This document shows positions 1 to 7,214 of a stretch of DNA of 27,345 nucleotides, piece by piece. The notes under the pieces are model-generated. The model did not search any database. It was given only the letters and a program-made list of their open reading frames with translations, and was not told the DNA's origin. The position numbers and the translations under genes were made by a program. The number at the start of each line of letters is the position of its first letter. Position 1 is the stretch's first letter. The DNA is taken from positions 1,822-29,166 of the forward strand of contig DDSG01000063.1 in the NCBI GenBank assembly GCA_002343325.1. The letters are read 5' to 3'. This stretch comes from Phycisphaerales bacterium UBA2396 (GTDB lineage Bacteria > Planctomycetota > Phycisphaerae > Phycisphaerales > UBA1924).

Positions 1-691
1 CCCCCCCCCCGCCCCCGCCGATCTCGACTTCGACCACGTCGCCAGCCTTCAGGAAAACCGGAGGTGTCCGCGCCATTCCCACGCCGCTGGGTGTCCCCGT
101 CAGAATGATCGTTCCGGGCAGCAGCGTCGTGCCGCGAGACAGCTCCGCAATCAGTTTCTGCACCGGGAACATCATCTGGCTCGTTGGCGCGTCCTGCATC
201 ACCGCCCCGTTGACCTTGCACGACACCCGAAGTTGCGAGGGGTCGGCGATCTGCGAGGCCGGCACGAGCCTCGGCCCCACCGGGCAGAACGTGTCGAAGC
301 TCTTTCCGCGGTAGAACTGCCCGCCCGATCCTTCCTTCTGCCACCAACGGGCCGAAACGTCGTTGGCGCACGTGTACCCGAGCACGCACGACAAAGCCCT
401 GTCCTCGGGCACGTCGCGGACCGCGACGGGTCCGATCACCACCGCCAACTCGGCCTCGAAGTCCACCTGAGGCCGGTCCTGGCAGATCTTCGGGATCACG
501 ATCGCGTCCCCGGACAGGCACAACGACGCAAGGTTCTTTGTGAAGATCATCGGGCGTTCTGGGACCGCCGCGCCCTGTTCCCGGGCGTGCTCCGCATAGT
601 TCCTGCCGATACCAACGATCTGACGCGCACCAACACGCACCCCCCCGGCCCCTTCGAAGACGATTCCTTCGGTGGTTCTGACGATGCTCAT
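1..691 (-). CDS. Fumarylacetoacetate hydrolase (FAH) family protein, C-terminus cut by window edge
   Basis: Read leftward from ATG 691-689, the frame stays open to the window edge (230 codons). The family comprises metal-dependent hydrolases, isomerases and decarboxylases of small oxo-acids such as 2-hydroxyhepta-2,4-diene-1,7-dioate or acylpyruvates. The metal-binding acidic residues are in place: E79 and E81 in DFEAELAVVIG and D111 in YTCANDVSARW. The late family motif LTGTPSGVGMARTP and the KAGDVVEVEI strand follow near residues 205-225. The last visible codons are a glycine run, GGC GGG GGC GGG GGG, made by a C-rich tract at the edge. The usual ending of the family lies outside the window. 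No Shine-Dalgarno sequence precedes the ATG, but a TACCGT hexamer ends 6 nt upstream. The exact substrate cannot be told from sequence. Confidence 0.9.
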   Translation of the reverse strand, partial: MSIVRTTEGIVFEGAGGVRVGARQIVGIGRNYAEHAREQGAAVPERPMIFTKNLASLCLSGDAIVIPKICQDRPQVDFEAELAVVIGPVAVRDVPEDRALSCVLGYTCANDVSARWWQKEGSGGQFYRGKSFDTFCPVGPRLVPASQIADPSQLRVSCKVNGAVMQDAPTSQMMFPVQKLIAELSRGTTLLPGTIILTGTPSGVGMARTPPVFLKAGDVVEVEIGGGGGG

Positions 692-697
692 GGGCCA

Positions 698-703
698 ACG
701 GTA
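698..703 (-). promoter_or_regulatory. Putative -10 box TACCGT of the FAH gene (leaderless type)
   Basis: TACCGT on the minus strand, followed by 6 nt (tggccc) and then ATG at 691. With usual -10 to start-site spacing, transcription would begin at the ATG itself. There is no Shine-Dalgarno sequence. Inferred from position; part of a recurrent pattern in this window. Confidence 0.45.
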
Positions 704-743
704 GCGGCATGGCCGCGCCGACGCACGAGCCAGGGGGACCACC

Positions 744-2165
744 ATGCCGCACACCACCGCGACCATCGCCCTCGTCTTCGCCGCCGCGGCTCAGCCCGCG
801 CCCAAGGCTCCCCCGGCGCCCGCCGTCTCTCCTCCCGCGTCTCCCGCCGCCCCCGCCGACCCCGACCTGCTCACGCTGCGATCGGCCGCCGACACGTCCG
901 ACCGCTGGGCGATGTGGCTGCTCGCGGAGGTCACGCTCGGGCGATTCGCCGCCGCCGGGAGCAGGCCTTGGTCCTTCCCCGACGTGGCCGAACCCTTGTG
1001 GAGCGCCGCCGGCCGGGCCGCCCGGAAGGCACCGGTCGATCTCGCCCAGGGCATCGAGTGGCACCGCAAGGCCGCCGCCGCCGGCAACACCGCGTCCATG
1101 CGAGCCCTGTCCCTCATGCACCTTCGAGGTCGGCTGGGCGTCAAGGTCGACGTTCGCGAAGCCTCATCGTTCATGGTCAAGGCCGCCGACGCCGGGGATC
1201 CGTTCGCGCAGGTGACGCTCGCCAACTGGGCCAGACAGGGCGCCAACGGGCAGCTCCGGTCCGTCGATCGCGCCAAGCTCCTCGCGCAGCGTGGGCTCCC
1301 CATCCTCGAGCAACTGGCCATGCGAGGCCACGCCGAGGCGATGTTCGAACTCGGACAGATGCTCCGGTACGACGGCTTGCTTCGGGCAGACCGGGCTCGA
1401 TCCGGGGCCCTGATCGAACAGGCCGCCGTCGCCGGGTGGGCGCCCGCGCTTGTTGAGACCGCGCGAACCCCCTTCGCCGCACGCGACGAAAAAGCCAAGG
1501 CCGAGGCTCGCAGACGCCTCGAACGCGCCTCGGCCCTTCGCGAGCCCGAGGCGATGTTCATCCTGGCGGAAGAGGCCATTCTCCACCCAGGTCGGTCCGC
1601 CACAACGCCCGCGCAGGGCGTCCGCCAGATGGTCGTCGCCGCCGAGTATGGCGAACCCGACGCGCAGGCCTTCGTCGGCCACGCCCTTATCGAAGGTGTC
1701 CACGGGTTCGCCAAGTCCCCGGCCGACGGCGTCACGCTTCTCCGCACCGCGTACCGCGGCGGCTCACTCCGCGCGTGCACCGCGCTGGCACTGCTCCACC
1801 TCGATGGAAACCACGTCACCAAAGACGAGAAGCGGGCCATCGAGATGCTCACCACAGCCGCCGAACTCGGACATCCCGAGGCCTGCGTTCTCCTTGGGTC
1901 GATGCATCTTGCGGGTAAACACGTCGGTCCCAGGGACGCCCGCAAGGCCGCCGACTTCTTCCAGAAGGCCTCCCTCGCCGGCGATCCCACCGCGTGCAGG
2001 CTGCTCGGCGAGATGTATCTCCACGGTGACGGCGTCGCTCGCGACGAGGCCAGGGCCCGGACCTATCTGGGCTTGGCGGCCCGGCTCGGCGATGCTCACG
2101 CCGACGAGACACTCCGAACCATCGCGCCCCCCGCCAACGCCTCCACCGCCTCACCGCCGAAGTAA
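744..2165 (+). CDS. Secreted or periplasmic Sel1-like repeat (SLR) protein
   Basis: This 473-residue protein begins with a short hydrophobic stretch (TIALVFAAAAQP, residues 7-18) that looks like a signal peptide, then an Ala/Pro-rich linker (about residues 19-45). The rest is a series of Sel1-like alpha/alpha repeats, a TPR relative used for protein-protein scaffolding. Typical repeat cores are GHAEAMFELGQMLRYDG, GHPEACVLLGSMHLAGKHV and GDPTACRLLGEMYLHGDGV, the last pairs lying at about residues 370-455. The ATG at 744 has an AGGGGGA ribosome binding site at 732-738. The gene is divergent from the FAH gene and ends 4 bp before the convergent mqnD stop. No enzymatic domain is seen. The partner is unknown. 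Confidence 0.85.
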   Translation: MPHTTATIALVFAAAAQPAPKAPPAPAVSPPASPAAPADPDLLTLRSAADTSDRWAMWLLAEVTLGRFAAAGSRPWSFPDVAEPLWSAAGRAARKAPVDLAQGIEWHRKAAAAGNTASMRALSLMHLRGRLGVKVDVREASSFMVKAADAGDPFAQVTLANWARQGANGQLRSVDRAKLLAQRGLPILEQLAMRGHAEAMFELGQMLRYDGLLRADRARSGALIEQAAVAGWAPALVETARTPFAARDEKAKAEARRRLERASALREPEAMFILAEEAILHPGRSATTPAQGVRQMVVAAEYGEPDAQAFVGHALIEGVHGFAKSPADGVTLLRTAYRGGSLRACTALALLHLDGNHVTKDEKRAIEMLTTAAELGHPEACVLLGSMHLAGKHVGPRDARKAADFFQKASLAGDPTACRLLGEMYLHGDGVARDEARARTYLGLAARLGDAHADETLRTIAPPANASTASPPK

Positions 2166-2169
2166 TGGT

Positions 2170-3150
2170 TTAGAGCAGCGAAACGGACGGCGCACGATCC
2201 ACCAGCCCCGCACTCTCGCCCTCGCGCAGCAGCCGCTCGATCGCGGCCCGTCCGGCCTCGCCCATGTCGAGCGTCTCTTCGCTCACGTACATCCGGCAGT
2301 ACCGATCGACCCGCGCAAGATCCGGCGTCGCCATCCCCGCGCGCACGGCATTGGCCTCCGCCCAGGGCATCGTGTACGCCGTCGATTCTTCCCGACGTTC
2401 CATCGCGTACTTCACGCTCGCCGCCAGCAGATCACCAACCTCCGCCAGCGTGCCCGGGCCGTGGAGGGAGTCCAGGTCCGTGCGCACCGCGTTGATCCCC
2501 AGCGGAAGCTTGAGCCCCGTCCGCTCCTTCCACCACTCGCCAACGTCCACCAAAAGCCTGAGCCCGGCGTCCGCGAACGTGAGCTGTCCCTCGTGGATCA
2601 CCAGCCCCGCGTGCACCTTTCTGCTCGCGACCGCGGGGATGATCTGGTCAAACGGCATCTCGACAAATCGGGCGTGGTCGCTCGCCAGCGCGCGCCCAAG
2701 AACCATCCCCAGCATCAGGAACGCCGTCGTCCGACGCCCGGGGATCGCGATCGTCACGCCCGGCTTCAACAGGCACCCCTCGCAACCGATCGTCGTCGTC
2801 TCTCCGCGCTGGTCGCGCCGGCACACCAGTTTGGGCCCAAAGCCGTCCCCGAAACTGGCCCCGCACCGCGTGATCCGGTACCGGTCCGAGACGTCCGCCC
2901 ACGTGCGCACGGAGAGAGCCGTCACGTCGTATGGGGTTGCCGACGGGTCCAACGCCCGACGATTGAGCACTTCAATGTCCGCCGGCACGGGTCGGAATCT
3001 GAATCGGCCTGTCGGCAGGACGGGGCCCGAGAGCTGACGAGGCGGAACGCTGTGATCGTGCGCCGAACCCGGGGCGATCTTGCCCGTGATGGGCCACCAC
3101 ATGAACACGTCGTCCGGGTCGGGGGAGTGTGCCAGCGTCAGCTCGATCAT
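2170..3150 (-). CDS. mqnD: 1,4-dihydroxy-6-naphthoate synthase (futalosine menaquinone pathway)
   Basis: MqnD converts cyclic dehypoxanthine futalosine to 1,4-dihydroxy-6-naphthoate, a late step of the alternative menaquinone pathway. It has a periplasmic-binding-protein fold but acts in the cytoplasm. Family hallmarks are clear: N-terminal LTLAHSPDPDDVFMWW, central IAIPGRRTTAFLMLGMVLG, GLVIHEGQLTFADAGL, and GEWWKERTGLKLPLGINA. The length (326 residues from ATG 3150) is slightly above the usual 270-290. A longer open frame exists up to 3240, but the family N-terminus and a TACCAT hexamer ending 6 nt before 3150 support this start. No other mqn gene is in the window, so the pathway genes are scattered. 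MqnA is the nearest paralogue but fits the motifs less well. Confidence 0.9.
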   Translation of the reverse strand: MIELTLAHSPDPDDVFMWWPITGKIAPGSAHDHSVPPRQLSGPVLPTGRFRFRPVPADIEVLNRRALDPSATPYDVTALSVRTWADVSDRYRITRCGASFGDGFGPKLVCRRDQRGETTTIGCEGCLLKPGVTIAIPGRRTTAFLMLGMVLGRALASDHARFVEMPFDQIIPAVASRKVHAGLVIHEGQLTFADAGLRLLVDVGEWWKERTGLKLPLGINAVRTDLDSLHGPGTLAEVGDLLAASVKYAMERREESTAYTMPWAEANAVRAGMATPDLARVDRYCRMYVSEETLDMGEAGRAAIERLLREGESAGLVDRAPSVSLL

Positions 3151-3156
3151 CCCGCG

Positions 3157-3162
3157 ATGGTA
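3157..3162 (-). promoter_or_regulatory. Putative -10 box TACCAT of mqnD (leaderless type)
   Basis: TACCAT on the minus strand, 6 nt (cgcggg) before the mqnD ATG. This predicts a transcript starting at or next to the start codon. Confidence 0.45.
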
Positions 3163-3413
3163 GTGGCCGCCTGATCGAGAAAAAGGAAGCGGGGCCGCCG
3201 ACCGGCAGGCCGACAGCCCCGACACCACTGCAATCATCAACCCCGGGCGGGTACCCGGAGCGCTGCATTTGTTCAGAGTCGATCACCGTTGGGTGGTCGT
3301 CCTCTCTCCTCCGACGCGGGGGCGGACCCGCGGCGATGTCTGTGGTGTATCCGCCGAGCGGGGTTCGTGCAAGGGTTGCCGGCGAAAAACAGCTTCCCGG
3401 GGCATTCTCGGCC
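3163..3413. other. Intergenic region between divergent mqnD and DegT-type gene, no gene seen
   Basis: About 300 bp separate the two divergent starts. The stretch holds short GC-rich inverted repeats, for example CGCGGG (3315-3320) with CCCGCG (3327-3332), but no ORF with homology, no tRNA and no recognisable riboswitch. I see no function beyond promoter space. Confidence 0.5.
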
Positions 3414-3419
3414 TATGGT
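3414..3419 (+). promoter_or_regulatory. Putative -10 box TATGGT of the DegT-type aminotransferase gene
   Basis: TATGGT fits the TANNNT pattern found before other genes here. The predicted transcription start at about 3426 falls inside the inverted repeat at 3420-3441. No convincing -35 element is seen. Confidence 0.4.
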
Positions 3420-3441
3420 TTTAGGGGTGAAAGCCCCTAAA
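3420..3441. repeat. Perfect inverted repeat at the transcription start / RBS of the DegT-type gene
   Basis: TTTAGGGG (3420-3427), loop TGAAAG, CCCCTAAA (3434-3441): an 8-bp perfect dyad. Its right arm touches the AGGAG ribosome binding site (3441-3445). If the -10 box at 3414 is real, the dyad spans the transcription start and would be a DNA operator. If transcription starts further upstream, it is an RNA hairpin abutting the RBS. Either would be regulatory. Confidence 0.6.
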
Positions 3442-3452
3442 GGAGTCCAAAC

Positions 3453-4634
3453 GTGACGACCGCGACGCTTGCTTCGGTTGGTTCGACGAATCCCCTGGCG
3501 ATCGAAGGGGGGACTCCGGTCAGCAAGACGCCCGTGCCGTTCATGTCCACCGGGCTGATTCAGGCGGACATCGATCAGGCCTTGGCGGTGCTGAAGAGCG
3601 GCATGCTCCGGGCCGCCAAGAAGTGCGAGGAACTCGAGCAGCGTTTCGCGGCGATGACGGGCGCCAAGCACATGATGACCTGCGCCAACGGGACGTGCGC
3701 CCTGCAACTGGCGTACGAGCCGCTGTTCCAGCCGGGTGATGAGGTGCTGGTGCCCGCGTGGTCGTACATCGCGACGGTGAGCATGATCGTCGCCCGCGGG
3801 TGCGTCCCGGTGTTCGTCGACGCCAACCCCGAGACCTTCCAGATCGACATGGCCGACGCGGCCCGCAAGGTCACTCCCAAGACGCGTGGCATAGCGGCAA
3901 CCCACCTCTACGGCTGCCCGGTGGACATCGATGCCGTGCAGGCGTTGGCGGCCAAGCACGGGCTGAAGGTTGTCTACGACGCCGCCCAGAGCCACCTCGC
4001 AACCTGGAAGGGTCAGGGGATCGGCAAGTTCGGCGACGCCGTGACGTACTCCTTCTACGCGACGAAGAACCTGGGCACGGGCGAGGGCGGCTCGATCTCG
4101 TGCAACGACGATGCGCTCGCACGCACAATCAAGCTCCTGCGGAGCCACGGCGAGACGGACAAGTACCTCCACGAGTACGTCGGGTACAACTACCGCATGA
4201 ACGACATCACCGGGGCGATCGGCTGCAGCAAGCTCGATCGGCTCGAGGCGCAGACGCGTCAGCGGCAGGCGAACGCCGCCCGCTACGACGCGATCCTCGC
4301 CCGCATCCCGGGACTGATCGCCCCCAAGACCACCCCCGGCGGCGAGTCCGTGTTCCACCTCTACGTGGCGAAGCTCGACCTCTCGAAATTCCGCTGCACG
4401 CGTGACGAGTTCTGCAAGGCGCTGGGCGCCGAGGGCGTTCCCACGGCGGTGCACTACCCGCGCAGCCTGCCCAAGCAGCCCGCGCTCTCCAAGTGGGACA
4501 GGAAGGACTGCCCCATCGCGGACCGCCTCTCGACGCAGGTCTTCGCGTTGCCGATGCATCACGACCTGACCGACGAGCACTTCCGCGTGCTCGAAGAAGC
4601 GCTGGCCAAGGTCGCGAGCCGCTACCGCGCCTGA
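3453..4634 (+). CDS. DegT/DnrJ/EryC1/StrS-family PLP-dependent aminotransferase
   Basis: These enzymes transfer an amino group to keto-sugars, or in some branches dehydrate them, for surface polysaccharides and natural products. This protein has 393 residues, normal for the family. The PLP-binding lysine is K205 in the sequence SFYATKNLGTGEGG. The upstream PLP motifs VYDAAQSHLA (the D that contacts the pyridine nitrogen) and CANGTCALQLAYE (phosphate-binding loop) are intact, as is the C-terminal AVHYPRSLPKQPAL. Start GTG at 3453 with AGGAG at 3441-3445. It stands alone here, without sugar-nucleotide genes beside it, so the substrate is unknown. Confidence 0.92.
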   Translation: MTTATLASVGSTNPLAIEGGTPVSKTPVPFMSTGLIQADIDQALAVLKSGMLRAAKKCEELEQRFAAMTGAKHMMTCANGTCALQLAYEPLFQPGDEVLVPAWSYIATVSMIVARGCVPVFVDANPETFQIDMADAARKVTPKTRGIAATHLYGCPVDIDAVQALAAKHGLKVVYDAAQSHLATWKGQGIGKFGDAVTYSFYATKNLGTGEGGSISCNDDALARTIKLLRSHGETDKYLHEYVGYNYRMNDITGAIGCSKLDRLEAQTRQRQANAARYDAILARIPGLIAPKTTPGGESVFHLYVAKLDLSKFRCTRDEFCKALGAEGVPTAVHYPRSLPKQPALSKWDRKDCPIADRLSTQVFALPMHHDLTDEHFRVLEEALAKVASRYRA

Positions 4635-4648
4635 ATCCAGTGACTCGT

Positions 4649-4675
4649 CTGCGGCGCACGTCAGCCGCAGGGTTT
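4649..4675. terminator. Hairpin terminator between convergent genes
   Basis: CTGCGGC (4649-4655), 8-nt loop, GCCGCAG (4664-4670), then GGTTTAT. It is a perfect 7-bp GC stem with a weak T-rich tail, lying between the aminotransferase stop and the convergent methyltransferase stop. Confidence 0.5.
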
Positions 4676-5468
4676 ATCGATCGGCGATCACCAGCCGCAT
4701 CGCGCCGTGAAACTCAGGCTGCGTGCGGAGGTGCCCGAATCGGCGATCCCACGCGCCACTCGCGAGGTCGGCGCCGAGGCGTTCGGTGAACCGTGAGATG
4801 GCTGCTGGCTCGACGAACCCCCACACGGACTGTGCGGCTCGCACCGCGGGATCGAGCATCCGCTCGGGTCGGCCGTAGTAGGCCTCGGTTACGCCGTCGG
4901 TGCAGTCGAGCGGGATGGGGACTTCCTCAACGCGTGCATGGCCGCCAAGCCACTGGACAAGCGAGTCGATCTCGGGAAAGCGGGATGACTCCACCCGAAC
5001 ATGCTCGGGCGAGTATTCGGCAAGCCAGAAGCGATCGGCAGCCCGCCAGTCAAAGGTCAGAATGACGATCGGCCCGCGCGTAACCCGGCGCACCTCCCGC
5101 AGCCCGGCGACCTTGTCGGGCCACTGGTGGATCGTCAGGATCAGCATCGCCGCATCGAACACGCCGTCGTCGAAGGGAATGCTCTGAGCAAAAGCCGCCA
5201 CCGCCGGCGACAGATGGCGAGGACGCTTGGATCTCATCGAGGCGGAGGGCTCGACCGCGACGACATACCGATCGGTCGGCTCGTACGAACCCGCGCCGGC
5301 GCCGACATTCAGCACCCCGCGAGCCTCGCCGAGCGACGCGTGGATGCGAGCGGCGATTCGTGGGTCCGGTCGGCGGTAGGTGGTATATCCCACATCGCGT
5401 GACTCGTAGTTGAAATCACCTTCGGACAGCCGCGTGTTCGTGGGTTGGCCGGGCATGGGTGACCGCAT
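4674..5468 (-). CDS. Class I SAM-dependent methyltransferase (UbiE/Coq5-like fold)
   Basis: A 264-residue protein with a Rossmann methyltransferase core. SAM motif I is VLNVGAGAGSYE (about residues 52-63). It is followed by the acidic strand end VVAVEPSASM and by a motif IV-like segment with FDAAMLILTIHQW, then the typical ...LREVRRVTRGPIVILTFDW. The C-terminal ~100 residues form a family-variable cap (PERMLDPAVRAAQSVWGF). The substrate cannot be told. Start ATG 5468 is chosen because TAGCCT ends 5 nt upstream; an inner ATG four codons in is possible. It converges on the aminotransferase gene but shows no functional link to it. Confidence 0.85.
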   Translation of the reverse strand: MRSPMPGQPTNTRLSEGDFNYESRDVGYTTYRRPDPRIAARIHASLGEARGVLNVGAGAGSYEPTDRYVVAVEPSASMRSKRPRHLSPAVAAFAQSIPFDDGVFDAAMLILTIHQWPDKVAGLREVRRVTRGPIVILTFDWRAADRFWLAEYSPEHVRVESSRFPEIDSLVQWLGGHARVEEVPIPLDCTDGVTEAYYGRPERMLDPAVRAAQSVWGFVEPAAISRFTERLGADLASGAWDRRFGHLRTQPEFHGAMRLVIADR

Positions 5469-5473
5469 GATTC

Positions 5474-5479
5474 AGGCTA
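5474..5479 (-). promoter_or_regulatory. Putative -10 box TAGCCT of the methyltransferase gene (leaderless type)
   Basis: TAGCCT on the minus strand, 5 nt (gaatc) before ATG 5468, with no Shine-Dalgarno sequence. It is the weakest match to a consensus -10 among the set. Confidence 0.3.
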
Positions 5480-5496
5480 GGCACGTCCGAAAGTGC

Positions 5497-5502
5497 TATC
5501 CT
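5497..5502 (+). promoter_or_regulatory. Putative -10 box TATCCT of the secreted calcium-loop protein gene
   Basis: TATCCT preceded by TGC (extended -10 style), predicting a ~33-nt leader that carries the GGAGGAG ribosome binding site at 5531-5537. Confidence 0.4.
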
Positions 5503-5541
5503 CCGGTCCGTTCGGCACGCCGAGCGAAGAGGAGGAGAGAT

Positions 5542-6450
5542 ATGAAGGCTATGTGTGCGAAGTGGTGTTCCTATGGACTCGTTCTGGCGGCGGCCTTGCC
5601 GGCATGGGCGGACGTGGCGGCTTACAGCGCCGGATACCAGGTCAATTACCGGCAAGCCGACGGCGTGGCCCCCTCTGTGTACGCAGCCGCATTCTTCTAT
5701 GCGATTTCCGCCGACGCCGGTGACGCCACCAACGCGTCGATCACCAGCGGTCCGACCGGCGAAACGATCGATCTCTTCGAGGTGCTCCCCGGCATCTTCC
5801 AAGGTGGCGTGGCGTTCGGTGACGAGGCCTCCATGCATGCGGCGTTCCCCGGCGGGAGCTACCTCCTCGCGGTGACGGGCGGCTCCCTGGGCAACCAGAG
5901 CGGAGAGATCGAGATGCTCTCCCCGCCGCATTACCCGGACACCGTGCCCGCGTTCGACGCGGCGCAGATCGGCGAGTACCAGGCGATCGACGGCCTTGCC
6001 GATTACGAGTTCCGGTTCAACACGTTCTCCTCCTCGGGCACGCTCGACCAGGCGTACGTCGTCATCGACGCCTACCCGTCGACACGCCGCGTCTTCTTCG
6101 CGCCGGTTGATCCCGGGTCGGGCTCGGTGGTGGTGCCGGCCGGCACCCTCCGGCTCAACCGGCGATACGTCGCGACGCTGCTGTTCCTCAGCGTGATCGA
6201 GCGTGAGAACGCGGGGTTCCAGAGCGCGACCTCCGGCAGCAACGCCTGGTACACCACCGACGTGCTGATCCGCACCGCGGGCAATTGCCCGTCGGACTAC
6301 AACGGCGACGGGTTCGTCGATTTCTTCGACTTCGCTGACTTTGTCGCCGAGTTCGAAAGCGGCGATCCCTACGCCGACTACAACAGCGACGGCTTCATCG
6401 ATTTCTTTGACTACAACGATTTCGTCGCGGCGTTCGAAATCGGCTGCTGA
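5542..6450 (+). CDS. Secreted protein with two C-terminal dockerin/EF-hand-like calcium loops
   Basis: 302 residues from ATG 5542, which follows GGAGGAG (5531-5537). An upstream in-frame extension to 5410 has no signal peptide after its start and is rejected. The signal peptide is MKAMCAKWCSYGLVLAAALPAWA, cleaved near AWA-DV. The middle (about residues 25-240) is beta-rich with no family I recognise. The C-terminus has two near-identical loops: DYNGDGFVDFFDFADF and DYNSDGFIDFFDYNDF. Each has the DxNxDGxxDxxD calcium ligands of dockerin type I or EF-hand motifs. They are bracketed by cysteines (NCPSDYNGDG...EIGC) that may form a disulphide. Planctomycetes often end secreted proteins this way. 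Inferred role: cell-surface or extracellular protein held by calcium. Confidence 0.8.
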   Translation: MKAMCAKWCSYGLVLAAALPAWADVAAYSAGYQVNYRQADGVAPSVYAAAFFYAISADAGDATNASITSGPTGETIDLFEVLPGIFQGGVAFGDEASMHAAFPGGSYLLAVTGGSLGNQSGEIEMLSPPHYPDTVPAFDAAQIGEYQAIDGLADYEFRFNTFSSSGTLDQAYVVIDAYPSTRRVFFAPVDPGSGSVVVPAGTLRLNRRYVATLLFLSVIERENAGFQSATSGSNAWYTTDVLIRTAGNCPSDYNGDGFVDFFDFADFVAEFESGDPYADYNSDGFIDFFDYNDFVAAFEIGC

Positions 6451-6474
6451 TCGCACTCGCAAGACCCGCCCGCA

Positions 6475-6480
6475 TATGCT
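6475..6480 (+). promoter_or_regulatory. Putative -10 box TATGCT of the tRNA-binding-domain gene
   Basis: TATGCT predicts a ~46-nt leader. That leader contains a perfect 7-bp hairpin, CTCCGGC (6494-6500) with GCCGGAG (6506-6512), just before the GAGGA ribosome binding site (6522-6526). Confidence 0.35.
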
Positions 6481-6532
6481 GACGACGTGCTCGCTCCGGC
6501 CCGACGCCGGAGGGCAACGACGAGGATACCCC

Positions 6533-6958
6533 ATGGCCGACACGACTCCAGTTCCCTCGCCCACCCCGGCCCCCTCCCAGGCGACTCCCGCCGGCGGCTT
6601 CAAGCCCCAGATCACCATCGACGACTTTGCCAAGATCGACCTGCGCGTCGCGAAGGTTCTCGCGGCCGAACCTCACCCCAGCGCCGACAAGCTCCTCAAG
6701 CTCCAGCTCGATGATGGCTCTGGGACGCCCCGCCAGATCTGCGCGGGCATCCGCGAATTCGTCAAGCCCGAGGACATGGTCGGGCGGCTCATCGTGATCG
6801 TCGCCAACCTCGCCCCGCGGATGCTCCGCGGCGAGGAGTCCCGCGGGATGCTCCTCGCGGCGAGCCACGGCCCACGCGACCCGGCCCCCGGTCAGACCCG
6901 CATCCTGGCGGTCCTGTCGCCCGGGTCCGAGATCCCGCCCGGATCGGTCGTCACCTGA
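6533..6958 (+). CDS. Stand-alone tRNA-binding (EMAP/CsaA/MetG C-terminal type) OB-fold protein
   Basis: 141 residues: a Pro/Thr-rich N-terminal tail (about 1-25), then one OB-fold tRNA-binding domain. The core ITIDDFAKIDLRVAKVLAAE, ADKLLKLQLDDG, RQICAGIREF and IVIVANLAPRMLRGEESRGM matches the C-terminal dimerisation and tRNA-binding domain of methionyl-tRNA synthetase, and CsaA. No synthetase catalytic part is adjacent, so it is either a trans-acting MetRS beta subunit or a chaperone-like CsaA protein; the MetG-type match looks better to me. ATG 6533 has GAGGA at 6522-6526. Confidence 0.85.
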   Translation: MADTTPVPSPTPAPSQATPAGGFKPQITIDDFAKIDLRVAKVLAAEPHPSADKLLKLQLDDGSGTPRQICAGIREFVKPEDMVGRLIVIVANLAPRMLRGEESRGMLLAASHGPRDPAPGQTRILAVLSPGSEIPPGSVVT

Positions 6959-7136
6959 GGCATGGCTCACAACCCCGGGGCCGAATCCAAAGCAATGGTC
7001 GGAACGAAGTGACGCGCGAGCCGTTTCAGGTGGCGGCTCGGACAGGTGTTCACGCGTCATGGCTTCGAAACCACGTCAACAGGTCAGTCGGCGGCCGCGG
7101 GGCAGCCCCGCCCGCGGGCAGGGCGTCCCGGCGTGC
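6959..7136. other. Intergenic region with two GC hairpins, no gene seen
   Basis: Between the tRNA-binding protein and the sigma factor lie CGAGCCG (7017-7023) with CGGCTCG (7034-7040), a perfect 7-bp stem with a 10-nt loop, and GCGGGG (7097-7102) with CCCCGC (7106-7111). Neither has a T-tract. They may end the upstream transcript in a factor-dependent way. No ORF with homology is visible. Confidence 0.4.
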
Positions 7137-7142
7137 TACGAT
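7137..7142 (+). promoter_or_regulatory. Putative -10 box TACGAT of the sigma/anti-sigma operon
   Basis: TGCTACGAT is a good extended -10-like match. It predicts a transcript starting near 7149, upstream of both candidate start codons. Confidence 0.4.
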
Positions 7143-7214
7143 GGTCGCGGCACGAGCCCCGGGGCCGCGTCTCGACGCCCCGCCGGCCGCATGTCGCGAT
7201 GGAAGGCTTCCTCG

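Noticed and set aside
233..3174. Long plus-strand open frames (233-1456, 1450-3174) overlapping the FAH, Sel1-repeat and mqnD genes
   Set aside because: They are Arg/Pro-rich out-of-frame or antisense readings of GC-rich genes that carry clear family motifs in the other frame.
3315..3332. CGCGGG/CCCGCG hairpin between mqnD and the aminotransferase
   Set aside because: Six-bp GC stems are expected by chance in such sequence, and it has no T-tract or tie to a gene end.
3273..4580. 435-codon minus-strand open frame opposite the aminotransferase
   Set aside because: The composition is that of an antisense shadow (Arg/Gly/Val/Glu/His). The plus strand has a complete PLP enzyme with RBS.
5416..6633. 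405-codon minus-strand open frame across the secreted protein and tRNA-binding gene
   Set aside because: It is antisense to two well supported genes and has no recognisable motif.
6487..6714. Leaderless GTG reading frame 6 nt after TATGCT
   Set aside because: The frame is Arg/Pro-rich and overlaps the tRNA-binding gene in another frame; the box more likely serves that gene with a 46-nt leader.
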